Positions 1 to 8,464 of a stretch of DNA of 31,579 nucleotides are shown here, piece after piece (the first letter of the stretch is position 1; each line of letters starts with the position of its first letter). The notes beneath the pieces are model-generated. The model did not search any database. It saw only the letters and a program-made list of their open reading frames with translations, and was not told where the DNA came from. The position numbers and the translations under genes are program-made. The stretch comes from Lachnospiraceae bacterium (GTDB lineage: Bacteria > Bacillota_A > Clostridia > Lachnospirales > Lachnospiraceae), in assembly GCA_028694115.1 (NCBI GenBank), contig JAQUUB010000050.1, forward strand, positions 1 through 31,579. The letters are read 5' to 3'.

Positions 1-488
1 AGAAAAAATAGAAGAAGAGAGGATAGAAGAAATTGCCTTTTTTGATGAAAAAGAGGATGAAGGGGGTTGCCCCTGGACAAACAAAGCCTCAATAATAGCC
101 AATTTACGCGGTTCTTGGGGCTTTTCTTTGGGGTATGATACCTTTTGATACCTGAAGTATGATTTTATGTTTATTAATGAGTTTTCAAATTTTGTAAAAC
201 TCGAAGTAAGAAATGATTTGCGAGCTTTTTGAATATTTAATGATTGCAATTGGTTTTTTAAATCAATTATTGTCTTTTGGACTTGTTCGAAATTTTCAAT
301 TTCTAAAAAATTTGATTTTGTTCAATTGAATCATATGGCACAGTATAATTATCAACATCATTAATAATTGTAAGTGGTATATCAACATCTGGAATAATAA
401 TATATTCTCGACAACCGTGAGACATACATGACAGCGGATATAAGGGAACAAATGATTCCGAAAAAATTATGGGATTCGCTAAATGCAT
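1..488 (-). pseudogene. Unrecognised reverse-strand reading frame, apparently frameshifted and cut by the window edge
   Basis: On the minus strand a frame opens with ATG at 488 and stops at 303-305 (61 codons). A second minus-strand frame has no stop from about 321 down to base 1 (over 100 codons) and overlaps the end of the first at a run of six A (305-310 on the + strand). Joined by a one-base slip there, they read as one lysine-, serine- and asparagine-rich protein with a likely helical stretch (FEQVQKTIIDLKNQLQSLN). I recognise no family. A competing + strand frame (2-148, 48 codons then TGA) reads as a glutamate-rich C-terminus, so the coding strand is not certain. The ATG at 488 has no clear ribosome site. 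Best treated as a decayed or partial gene next to the accessory locus. Confidence 0.3.
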
Positions 489-555
489 TGCTACTCAAAA
501 GAATTATGTGTTTATTGCATAATAAAAGTACCCAAAGAATATTTATAAAAATTGC

Positions 556-624
556 TTGTGCAAATTGTAACGATGGTATTACAATAAATTAAAATACATA
601 AAATATAAATAATAATTTATATTT
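556..624 (+). promoter_or_regulatory. Promoter region and palindromic candidate operator of the gntR gene
   Basis: A perfect 10-bp inverted repeat, AAATATAAAT and ATTTATATTT separated by AATA, lies at 601-624 directly before the ribosome site GGAGGA (625-630) of the regulator starting at 637. A weak sigma-A-like pair, TTGTGC (556-561) and TACAAT (580-585) with an 18-bp spacer, sits upstream. If that promoter is right, the palindrome lies just past the transcription start, a usual position for autorepression by a GntR protein. The palindrome is seen directly; its role is inferred, and AT-rich DNA produces such repeats fairly easily. Confidence 0.4.
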
Positions 625-636
625 GGAGGATAGGTA

Positions 637-1284
637 ATGGAAGCGAATACTGTATTGACAGAAAATGCATATAATTATATTTTAGATGAAATATTAAGTG
701 GCCGCATCAAACCGGGCGAGAGAATTCGTGAAGATGAGATTGCTGCAAAAATGGGAACAAGCAGAACACCAGTAAGAGAAGCAGTGAATCAATTGAGCCA
801 GAATGGTTTTATTAAATATGTAAAACGAAAAGGTTTATATTGTGTCCAGTTTGACCATGAGGAATTAGAGTCTTTGCTGGAACTTCGTGAGATGTTGGAA
901 GAATTTTCTTATATTCAGTGTTCTCGGGTGGGTACAAAAGAAGAAATAGAGAAGTTGCATTCTATTGTTCATAAGTTTGTATCACTGACCAGTACAGAAA
1001 AAGAAAGTTGTCATGTAAAATGTGATGTACTTTTCCATGAGACGGCAGCAGAGATAACCAAAAATGAAAGACTGATCAAATACATCCGAGAAATTGAAAC
1101 ACTTCTTTTGATCGTAAGAAGGAATCTGAAGGCATCGGAACGAATGGAAGATGTTATAGATATCTCATGGAAACATCATGATCAAATAGTAGATGCAATA
1201 GAGAATAAGGACGTAGAGAAGATTAAAAAGCTAAATAGAGAACATATAGAGATGATGAGACGAACACAGCTGGAAACGGAATAG
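637..1284 (+). CDS. GntR-family transcriptional regulator, FCD subfamily
   Basis: A cytoplasmic DNA-binding regulator of 215 residues, the usual length for FadR/FCD-type GntR proteins. Residues about 8-70 form the winged helix-turn-helix, with the typical stretch IREDEIAAKMGTSRTPVREA and a following wing. Residues about 80-210 are an all-helical FCD domain with the acidic and histidine positions that bind metal in the family (DVLFHE, WKHHDQIV, NREHIEM). FCD regulators usually respond to organic acids or sugar acids, which fits a catabolic locus. The start has GGAGGA six bases upstream. It is followed by a strong terminator and is therefore transcribed separately from the operon downstream. 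Palindromes lie before it and before the next gene, so it probably represses both. The effector is unknown. Confidence 0.9.
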   Translation: MEANTVLTENAYNYILDEILSGRIKPGERIREDEIAAKMGTSRTPVREAVNQLSQNGFIKYVKRKGLYCVQFDHEELESLLELREMLEEFSYIQCSRVGTKEEIEKLHSIVHKFVSLTSTEKESCHVKCDVLFHETAAEITKNERLIKYIREIETLLLIVRRNLKASERMEDVIDISWKHHDQIVDAIENKDVEKIKKLNREHIEMMRRTQLETE

Positions 1285-1310
1285 TTTGATTCATCCATAC
1301 TACAAAAGAT

Positions 1311-1354
1311 AACTTTCAAGTGATTCAAAAATGAATCACTTGAAAGTTTTTTTT
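1311..1354 (+). terminator. Strong rho-independent terminator after gntR
   Basis: A perfect 16-bp stem (1311-1326 pairing with 1333-1348) with a six-base loop, followed by an unbroken run of T to 1354. It separates gntR from the PCC/GH2 operon. Confidence 0.92.
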
Positions 1355-1442
1355 GCAAATAATTTCGATGATTTATATGCAAAAAAATTAATGCCAAAAT
1401 TATCGCAAAAAATTTGGTTACTACGTATATTGTAAAAAAAGT

Positions 1443-1481
1443 TATAATGTATTAATAATAAATTATAAATTATAATTTATT
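1443..1481 (+). promoter_or_regulatory. Candidate -10 box and 11-bp palindromic operator before module 1
   Basis: TATAAT at 1443-1448 is a possible -10 box, with no good -35 box at standard spacing. It is followed by a perfect 11-bp inverted repeat, AATAAATTATA and TATAATTTATT with a three-base spacer, at 1457-1481. A repressor bound there would cover the expected start of transcription. The half-site resembles the palindrome before gntR (both contain ATAAAT...ATTTAT, but at different spacing) and the stretch ATAAATTATAAAATATA before the RraA-like gene near 21777. Control by the neighbouring GntR protein is an inference. Confidence 0.45.
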
Positions 1482-1517
1482 ATTTAGGGTAAATCGATTC
1501 AGGAGGAAATGAATGGT

Positions 1518-1949
1518 ATGAAATGTTATGAAGGTGGAGAAATCGGTAAAGTGATAATGCTGGAACTTGAACGAGGTGACGATATTTTTGAAGAAGTAGA
1601 AAAGGCACTGGAGATGGCTGGAATAAAGGATGCTTATATTGCAAGTGCAGTAGGAAGTGTTGAACATCTGGAATATCACAGACCGACAGATATGGGGGTA
1701 GCAACCGCAGACGAAATGTTATCATTGGAAGGTCCTTTTGAGCTTGGTGGGATCACAGGTACTGTGATTGACGGTGCGGCACATTTTCATTTTACTGCCG
1801 GTGGAGTATCCGGAAATCATATAGGTCATTTGGAAAGAGGAACCAAAGTTTTGTATTTGTTGGAGCTGGTCGTTACTGAAATCAAAGGATTCCATCTGGT
1901 TCGTAAAATGACAGAAGAAAAAGTAAATAAATTGTTCCCTGTAAAATAG
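1518..1949 (+). CDS. PCC-domain (DUF296) protein, copy 1
   Basis: A small protein of 143 residues made up entirely of a PCC/DUF296 domain, the fold shared by plant AT-hook proteins and small bacterial proteins of poorly known function. The family's metal-binding histidines are present: H89 and H91 in AHFHF and H104 in GHL. I chose ATG 1518 over ATG 1509 because AGGAGG (1501-1506) is only two bases from 1509, and because from 1518 the first 12 residues align without a gap to the paralogue at 18038 and put the three histidines at identical numbers. It is the first gene of the module 1 operon and ends ten bases before the GH2 start. Bacterial PCC proteins are often annotated as DNA-binding; here there is no AT-hook, so a metabolite-binding or enzymatic role is equally possible. 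Confidence 0.85.
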   Translation: MKCYEGGEIGKVIMLELERGDDIFEEVEKALEMAGIKDAYIASAVGSVEHLEYHRPTDMGVATADEMLSLEGPFELGGITGTVIDGAAHFHFTAGGVSGNHIGHLERGTKVLYLLELVVTEIKGFHLVRKMTEEKVNKLFPVK

Positions 1950-1959
1950 GAGGAAGAAA

Positions 1960-4182
1960 ATGTTTCACGGTATTTTTGATAGAAAAACAGTAAGCTTAAA
2001 CGGTTTATGGAATTACCGGATCGATCAGAACGATACAGGAAGGAGACAAAGCTGGTATCTGAAAGAGAACTTACAAACCGGTTGGAAAGATATTACGGTA
2101 CCTGATAATTGGTATATGATCGATGAAATTGGTGATTACTTTGGTGTAATTTGGTATAAACGGGAATTTACGGTTCCTGCAGAAATGAAAGAAGAACGAA
2201 TTTTTATACGGTTCGAAGGGGTTGATTACATAACGGAGGTGTGGTTGAACGGTAAATATTTTGGATTCCATGAAGGAATGTTTAATCCCTTTGAATTCGA
2301 GATTACCGATGTGGTGAATCTTGAAGGAGACAATACACTTGTTGTCAGAGATTATGCACCAAAGGATACCACAGAATATATTGAAGCAGATAATGATGAG
2401 ACCCCATTATCGGATGCATACAAATTTCATCAGTCCAAAGGTATTACGCAGATCAAGGGCCATATGATCGAGGCAATGCACAGGCCAGGGTGCTATTCGG
2501 AGCATCGAATGGATGGAAATTCCGGAGGAATATGGGGAAATGTGAGCCTGGTATCTAGAGCGGAGACCTACATCGAGAATGTGAAAATCTATACAAAGAT
2601 TAATACAAAGAGAGATGGAAGAGAATACGATAAAAATGCGGTGGCAGCATTTGATGTATTCATCAACTGTGGATGCAATACAAAAAAAGAGATGGATGTT
2701 ACCGTTTCCATCAGCCCTTATAATTTTGAACAGGATATAGATTGTACAGTCACACGCAAAGTACAGATCAAACCGGGTGAGAATCAGGTCAAAATAACAG
2801 CACTTATTCAGGACGTAAGACTATGGTGGACATGGGATCATGGTAAACCAAATATGTATACTGCTTCGGTTTCTGTTTCAGAAGATAAGATTTCTACAAA
2901 CTTTGGTGTGAAAGAAATTTATCAGGATGAAAAGGGACAGTGGTATTTGAATAATAAACATATTTTCCTTCGTGGAATGCGTTACATTTCCAGTTTGTGG
3001 ATGAGCGAAGCAAATGAGGATATGTGGAATGCAGATTTTGACAAAATGCTGGATATGGATATTAATTCAATCCGCATTGGAAGTCACATTGAAAAAGAGG
3101 GTGTGTATAAAATCTGTGACGAAAAGGGATTGTTATTATGGCAGGTATTTGCGCTTCATTATTGTATCAGTGATGCAGATGACGTAATCAGCAGAGCGTC
3201 TGATATGATTCGAGACATGGGATATATGCTCACTAATCATGCATGCATGGGTATGTGGTCTGTCTATAAAGAACCGGAAATATATGGTTTGGAGGATAAA
3301 CCGAATACCTATTTTAAACTCTGTGATATTTTAAAAGACACATTAGGTCAGGTGGATGCAGACCGTTGGATTCACAAGGGGGATTACAGAGAAGGTGTAC
3401 AGAACATCATGATTGGATCCTGTCAGGATGGTGATATGGATGTACACGAGGAAATCATTAAACCTAATATTGTTGAGTTTGGTGCAGATTCCGTTCCTTG
3501 TGTGGAGAGTCTTGTAAAATATATTCCGCAAGATAAGCTTTGGCCACCGGATTGGGATGTATGGCAGTACTGGGGACTCTTCTATTACAACCAGTTTCGC
3601 AGAGCAAAAGTGGAAATGGGAGATTCGCTGGAAGACTTTATTAATAATACACAGAAATATGAAGCACTGGTGGTTAAGGAGCAGATTGAAATGTTAAGAC
3701 AGAGAAAATACACACCGGTGTGCACGATGTACTTATATTACTGGAGTGATGCGTGTCCGCTGATGGGTTCTGGATTATTTGATTATTACAGAGAGCCATA
3801 TCAGGTATATGAATCTATGAAATCTGTTTATACAGAAGTTCTAATAAGTCTGGAATGGAATGAGGAACCGCATGTGATTGGCAGAGATAAAAAATATGTC
3901 AGAGGAGATCAGTTCATCGGAAAAGTGTGGGCTACAAACGACCATTTCCATACTGTGAATCAGGCAATGATCAGTTGGAGCATTCAGAGAGCAGATGGAA
4001 CGGAAGTGGAGAGTAAGAAGTTTGTAACGAACTTGAAAGAAGATTGCGCAGAAGTTGTTGATACGATTGAGTGGATTATTCCGGAAGATTATGTTGGTGA
4101 ATATACAATTCATATGAGTATTGAAGATAGTCAGGGTAAAGTTCTTTCAAAAAATAGTATAGTCATTATGGCTACGGAATAA
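1960..4182 (+). CDS. Glycoside hydrolase family 2 enzyme
   Basis: 740 residues with no signal peptide, so probably a cytoplasmic exo-acting beta-glycosidase working on imported glycosides. Domain order: N-terminal jelly-roll sugar-binding domain (about 10-200, including WYKREFTVP and VWLNGKYFG), Ig-like domain (about 203-315), TIM barrel (about 320-610) and a C-terminal beta domain (about 625-740). By position in the GH2 motifs, the acid/base is E438 in MWSVYKEPE and the nucleophile is E506 in NIVEFGADS. The residue before the acid/base is lysine where most GH2 enzymes have asparagine (NEP). The start has a good AGGAGG site overlapping the stop of the PCC gene. The linkage cleaved (glucuronide, galactoside, mannoside or other) cannot be told from the sequence. 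The next gene is a shortened, catalytically dead relative. Confidence 0.88.
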   Translation: MFHGIFDRKTVSLNGLWNYRIDQNDTGRRQSWYLKENLQTGWKDITVPDNWYMIDEIGDYFGVIWYKREFTVPAEMKEERIFIRFEGVDYITEVWLNGKYFGFHEGMFNPFEFEITDVVNLEGDNTLVVRDYAPKDTTEYIEADNDETPLSDAYKFHQSKGITQIKGHMIEAMHRPGCYSEHRMDGNSGGIWGNVSLVSRAETYIENVKIYTKINTKRDGREYDKNAVAAFDVFINCGCNTKKEMDVTVSISPYNFEQDIDCTVTRKVQIKPGENQVKITALIQDVRLWWTWDHGKPNMYTASVSVSEDKISTNFGVKEIYQDEKGQWYLNNKHIFLRGMRYISSLWMSEANEDMWNADFDKMLDMDINSIRIGSHIEKEGVYKICDEKGLLLWQVFALHYCISDADDVISRASDMIRDMGYMLTNHACMGMWSVYKEPEIYGLEDKPNTYFKLCDILKDTLGQVDADRWIHKGDYREGVQNIMIGSCQDGDMDVHEEIIKPNIVEFGADSVPCVESLVKYIPQDKLWPPDWDVWQYWGLFYYNQFRRAKVEMGDSLEDFINNTQKYEALVVKEQIEMLRQRKYTPVCTMYLYYWSDACPLMGSGLFDYYREPYQVYESMKSVYTEVLISLEWNEEPHVIGRDKKYVRGDQFIGKVWATNDHFHTVNQAMISWSIQRADGTEVESKKFVTNLKEDCAEVVDTIEWIIPEDYVGEYTIHMSIEDSQGKVLSKNSIVIMATE

Positions 4183-4202
4183 AAAGGAGAGGTCACTTCG
4201 AG

Positions 4203-5636
4203 ATGAGTATTTCTAAATGCTTTATAGAAAAAGTAAATATTTCTACGAGAATGGTCTATAAAAAAGACTGGTGCGGTGACGGAGAAGATAAAGATACACA
4301 TTCCGCACTGGTAAGTATGGACATTACCATTCGTAATCTGTCTCCGGAACCATGCACTGACTTTATACGTGCCGTAGTGGTTTTACAGGGAGAAGAAAAT
4401 GCAGAGAAAACCATTTGCAAGCGTGAAGTGGTAGTTGCAAATGGAGAAACAATTTTCAAGTTATCAATGTCGATAGAAGATGTTCGATTATGGTCCACAT
4501 GGGATTATGGAATTCCTAATTTATACAATCTGACACTGGAATATGCAGAGGATGTCTATACTTCTTCTTTTGGTTTTAAGGAACTGACATATGATAAAAA
4601 ACACGGAACATGGAAGCTAAACAGAGAAAAGATCTTTATGCGTGGATATAGACTATCAGCAGAAAACAGCATCGATCAGGTAAGCGATGAGAAAGTAAGT
4701 CCACAGCTTTTAAAGGATAAAGGAATCAATACCATTTATATTGTGGATGAGGCAGCAGACGATGACTTTTTAGTGGAATGTGACAAACTGGGAATTCTCG
4801 TATGGAAGGCATATAGCGTATTAAAAAAGGATATGCCTTTGGATAAGATTTCGGCGCGTGCAGATGAGGTACGTGAACTTGGTAGTAAGGTACTTAATCA
4901 TGCATGTCATGGAATGTGGTCAATTGAGGCAGCATCGGACGTGTACAATGAAGCGGATGAGAGTAATCAGTATCTGGCATTATGTCAGGTTGCTTATGAT
5001 TCGTTGAAAACATTGGATCCGGTAAAAGAAGTAATGTTGTTAAATGCATTAGAAAATAGAGCATTATCACTGTTTTCTTCAGATCGAATGCCACAGACGG
5101 ATGTGCATCAAATAAAAAACATACATAATATTACTGCTATGGGACTTCCAAAAACTGCATCAGATGCTGAAGAGGAAGAATATGTCATAAAGGAAGCTGA
5201 GTATCTGAGAATTAGAAAATATGATCCAGTTTCATCCGTATTTGTTAAAGACTTAATTATCTGTGATGCAGATTCCATGATGCCTGTTCTGGTCAGATTT
5301 GAACCTTCACTATCTCCATATTGTCTGGGTGCAAAAATAGAGGTTCCAGCTGGGAAAACCTTTACTTCCAGAATATGGTTGATCAATGATTACCATGAAA
5401 AGATAGAAGATGCACAAATTAGTTGGCAGGCGATAGATCAGAATACATCAACAGTCATTGCAGGAAATAAATTTCGCTTAAATATTCTGGCGGATTCTGC
5501 AGAGATTCCGGATCATGTCGTGCTTCCACTGTCGGAAGAACAAAAGGGACATACCATAGAAATCAAAACATCTGTAAAAACAGATGAAACAGAATTGTCA
5601 CATAAAAGTTTATTACTAACTGTTAAAAATAATTAA
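4203..5636 (+). CDS. GH2-like protein lacking the sugar-binding domain and both catalytic glutamates (probable pseudoenzyme)
   Basis: 477 residues that align with the Ig-like, TIM-barrel and C-terminal domains of the preceding GH2 enzyme (for example VRLWSTWDYGIPNLY against VRLWWTWDHGKPNMY) but without the N-terminal jelly-roll. The acid/base glutamate (E438 in the neighbour) is A244 here, in WSIEAASD, and the nucleophile (E506) is A312, in a gapless match of DVHQIKNIHNITAMG to DVHEEIIKPNIVEFG. The tryptophan-rich barrel segment after the nucleophile is missing. The frame is intact with its own start (AAGGAG about 13 bases upstream) and lies 20 bases after the first gene, so this is not recent decay. 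It may bind sugar, partner the active enzyme or act on another substrate. It arose either by duplication and truncation or by divergence from a separate GH2-like lineage. Confidence 0.75.
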   Translation: MSISKCFIEKVNISTRMVYKKDWCGDGEDKDTHSALVSMDITIRNLSPEPCTDFIRAVVVLQGEENAEKTICKREVVVANGETIFKLSMSIEDVRLWSTWDYGIPNLYNLTLEYAEDVYTSSFGFKELTYDKKHGTWKLNREKIFMRGYRLSAENSIDQVSDEKVSPQLLKDKGINTIYIVDEAADDDFLVECDKLGILVWKAYSVLKKDMPLDKISARADEVRELGSKVLNHACHGMWSIEAASDVYNEADESNQYLALCQVAYDSLKTLDPVKEVMLLNALENRALSLFSSDRMPQTDVHQIKNIHNITAMGLPKTASDAEEEEYVIKEAEYLRIRKYDPVSSVFVKDLIICDADSMMPVLVRFEPSLSPYCLGAKIEVPAGKTFTSRIWLINDYHEKIEDAQISWQAIDQNTSTVIAGNKFRLNILADSAEIPDHVVLPLSEEQKGHTIEIKTSVKTDETELSHKSLLLTVKNN

Positions 5637-5649
5637 AGGAGGAAGAGAA

Positions 5650-7023
5650 ATGAGAAAGGGTTTTAAAGTAGTAGCAACAATGGGAATAGCAGCGGCACTT
5701 TTATTGACCGGATGTGGTCAGAGTGCACCTGCAACAGAAGCAACACCAGATCAGAGTACAACGGAGACACAGGCAGCAGAGACGACAAAGGCTGATGTTA
5801 GCGGTGAGAAAACAGTCCTTCGCGTCGCATGGTGGGGAAATACAGAAAGAGATAAACTGTATTATGCTATTAATGATATGTTTATGGCAGAGCATCCAAA
5901 TGTGCAGATTGAAACAGAAAGCCCTGGCTGGAATGATTATTGGGTAGCACAGTCAACAGCTTATGCAAGCGGAAGTGCAGCAGACGTTGTACAGTTTCAG
6001 TCAAACCAGATTGGTGAGTATTGTTCTAAAAATGTATTGGCACCAATTGACGAGTATGTAAGTAATGGCACCATCGATTTGACAAACTGGAATCAGGGAT
6101 TTGTAGATACCGGTAAATACAAAGATAATTTATACATGGTGACATTAGGTATTACAGCACAGAATATGTATATTAATGAAACATACTTAGAGGAACTGGG
6201 TATGGAGCTGTGGCCGGAAGATGAAGACATTACATGGAGTGAGTTCGCTGACTATCTGGGAAAAGTGCAGGAAAAACTTCCGGATGATACCTATGCATGT
6301 CTCGATATTTATAATAACAACGATTTGGTTTGGGTTTGGATTAGAGAAAATTCTGAAGATGGTAATGAGTGGGTAAATGAGAATGGAGAATTTGCTCCAT
6401 CCGAAGAGACCATGAAGTCCTGGTATGAATATTCCGATAACATGAGAACAGATGGTGTTACAGCAAATATTGAATGGACACAGGAATGGGTTTCCAAAGC
6501 ATGGGAAGAAGGACCTCTTGTAAACAGAAAAGTATTATTCTATTTTGCTAATGCAAATCAGATTAAAACATACCAGAAATCTATGCAGGATACACTTGCT
6601 ATTAGAAAAGTTCCGGTTGGCGATAATGGAAAACATGGTGATCTTTTGATCACATCCGCATTCGGTATTTCTGAAACATCTACACAGAAAGACCTTGCAG
6701 CAGAATATATTAACTTCTTTGTAAACAATGAAGAAGCTCAGACAAAATTCAACATGGAACTTGGAGTTCCTGGATCACTTAACATACAGGATATGCTTTC
6801 CGCAAATGGTGCAGATCCAAGTGATGTAAAAGCAACAGAATATCTGAATATGGTTTCAAAAGATGCACCAGCATTCAAACCAAAAGAGCCAGGCGTATGG
6901 GCTATTCAGGATGAAATCAGCAGTACTGCTGAAAACGTTGCTATCGGCGCGTTAACACCGGATGATGCAGCAAAACATATTGCAGATGTAGCAAATGAAA
7001 TTATTGCAGAAAATGCAGAGTAA
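5650..7023 (+). CDS. Sugar ABC transporter substrate-binding lipoprotein, module 1
   Basis: 457 residues of the family 1 extracellular solute-binding type (CUT1 uptake systems). The N-terminus has a short basic stretch, a hydrophobic core and the lipobox LLTGC with the lipidated cysteine at C22, then a threonine-, glutamate- and alanine-rich linker to about residue 50. The mature domain begins near TVLRVAWWGN and contains the typical AEHPNVQIETESPGW segment. It would hold sugar at the outer face of the membrane for the permeases at 8923 and 9818, from which it is now separated by an inserted IS element. Its start follows a strong GGAGG site 13 bases after the GH2-like gene. A hairpin just after the stop suggests separate control of its mRNA level. 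Substrate unknown. Confidence 0.92.
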   Translation: MRKGFKVVATMGIAAALLLTGCGQSAPATEATPDQSTTETQAAETTKADVSGEKTVLRVAWWGNTERDKLYYAINDMFMAEHPNVQIETESPGWNDYWVAQSTAYASGSAADVVQFQSNQIGEYCSKNVLAPIDEYVSNGTIDLTNWNQGFVDTGKYKDNLYMVTLGITAQNMYINETYLEELGMELWPEDEDITWSEFADYLGKVQEKLPDDTYACLDIYNNNDLVWVWIRENSEDGNEWVNENGEFAPSEETMKSWYEYSDNMRTDGVTANIEWTQEWVSKAWEEGPLVNRKVLFYFANANQIKTYQKSMQDTLAIRKVPVGDNGKHGDLLITSAFGISETSTQKDLAAEYINFFVNNEEAQTKFNMELGVPGSLNIQDMLSANGADPSDVKATEYLNMVSKDAPAFKPKEPGVWAIQDEISSTAENVAIGALTPDDAAKHIADVANEIIAENAE

Positions 7024-7042
7024 CTAAAAGTAATGAAGAGGA

Positions 7043-7068
7043 GGGTGGCTGTTTATATGCCACCCTTT
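7043..7068 (+). terminator. Short GC-rich hairpin after the module 1 binding protein
   Basis: A perfect 7-bp stem, GGGTGGC (7043-7049) with GCCACCC (7059-7065), with a nine-base loop and only three following T. It is probably a partial terminator or mRNA-stabilising hairpin that lets the binding protein be made in excess of the permeases, a common arrangement in CUT1 operons. The inserted IS begins only about seven bases further on. Confidence 0.6.
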
Positions 7069-7189
7069 CGTATAGGAGCATTCCTGTAATTCAGAAATAA
7101 CGTCAATTGAATAAAAAGAAACCTCGAAGTATGATAAAGGTATCATCTTGAGCGGATGAAAAACACCAAAATCAAACGGAGGTTTCACT

Positions 7190-8464
7190 ATGAATTTTAC
7201 ACAGAATGAGAAATTAAATCAAGTAACTGCTGACACTTTAATTGTTGGTGTAGATATTGGTTCACAAACACATTTTGCCAGAGCTTTTGATTGGCGAGGC
7301 GTGGAGCTGGGAAAAAGAGTTTTTAAGTTTAGTAATACTGGAGTTGGATTTCTAACATTTATGAAATGGCTTTATGAAATGCAACAAAGAACAGCAATGA
7401 AAAAAATAATTGTCGGATGTGAACCGACGGGATGCTATTGGCTTACATTTCAAAGTTTTCTTGAAAAACAAGGAATCAAGTTGGTAACAGTAAATCCTTA
7501 TAGTGTAAAGAAAAGCAAGGAACTTGATGACAACAGTCCAGAAAAAAGCGATTTGAAAGATCCCAAAACGATTGCAGGACTTGTGAAAGACGGACGTTAC
7601 TCAACTTCCTATATTCCAACAGGTGTGTATGCAGAAATCAGAGAAGCTTCGGTTTGCAGAGACCAGATCATGGAGCAACATGTAAGGCTGTCCAATCAGA
7701 TACAGGGATGGCTACAGAAGTATTTTCCAGAGTATCTGGAGTGCTACAGTGATTTTGATTCGACAAGTGGATTGATGCTTTTACAGTATGCACCATTACC
7801 GCATGACATAGTAAAACTTGGTGCTGGTGGTATCAATGAAATCTGGTGAAATGCTAAGGTGAGAGCTGCAGGATTAAAGAGGGCACAGACCCTGGTTGAA
7901 GTGGCTGGAAACAGTGTAGGACTAGGCGGAGGAGAGGCAGCAAAGCTGGAAATTTGGATTCTCGTAAATGACTACATAGCAAAAAAACAACAGATGGAAA
8001 GACTTGATGAATATCTGGCACAGAAAGTTATGGAAGTGCCGAATGTGGAGAAACTGCTCGCCATAAAAGGAGTAGGGCTTAGTACTGTGACAGGGTTTAT
8101 AGCAGAGGTCGGTGATATCGGACGTTTCACTGATCCAAAGCAGATACAAAAACTTGCAGGACTTGAAATAACGAAGACAAGTTCGGGCAAGAAAAAAGGT
8201 CAAACAGGAATAAGCAAAAGAGGCAGAAGTAAACTTAGAAGGACGATGTATGAGTCGGCAAGAGCCCTAATGAACTGGAATCCAGCATTTGCAGATGTGT
8301 TCCTTTATTACAGGAACCGAACCAGGAATCCGTTAGGAGGAATGCAGGCAAAGATAGCGGTTGCATGTAAAGCAATTCGAGTATTCTACACCATCTTAAA
8401 AACAGGCTGTGACTTTGATGAAATGAAATTCAGAGAAGATATCATAAGGCCAGAAGCAGCTTAA
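7190..8464 (+). pseudogene. IS110-family transposase interrupted by one in-frame TGA
   Basis: One continuous frame of 424 codons broken only by TGA at 7847-7849. Residues 1-219 carry the RuvC-like DEDD domain with all four acidic residues: D22 (VGVDIGSQT), E78 (GCEPTG), D121 and D124 (SDLKDPK). Residues after about 224 carry the C-terminal transposase_20 domain with the conserved helix-hairpin stretch LLAIKGVGLSTVTGF and the serine region TSSGKKKG (S331/S332), where the family's catalytic serine lies. The stop reads INEIW-stop-NAK; copy 2 reads INQIWRDAK with CGT at that codon. The simplest origin is an arginine CGA mutated to TGA. No shift of frame is needed. Either half alone would be inactive. 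Confidence 0.88.

Noticed and set aside
4203..5636. GH2-like gene as a decaying fragment of the first GH2 gene
   Set aside because: It has its own start, no internal stops over 477 codons and a complete C-terminal domain. The losses are clean residue changes and domain absence.
7847..7849. Programmed read-through or selenocysteine at the TGA
   Set aside because: The second copy has arginine here, selenocysteine is not expected at this non-catalytic position, and I see no obvious hairpin of the needed kind just after it. Simple mutation is more economical.
7190..8464. Two separate transposase genes (7190-7849 and 7859-8464)
   Set aside because: Both are in the same frame, separated by one TGA, and together match one IS110-family transposase. 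The second 'start' is an internal GTG codon with no ribosome site.
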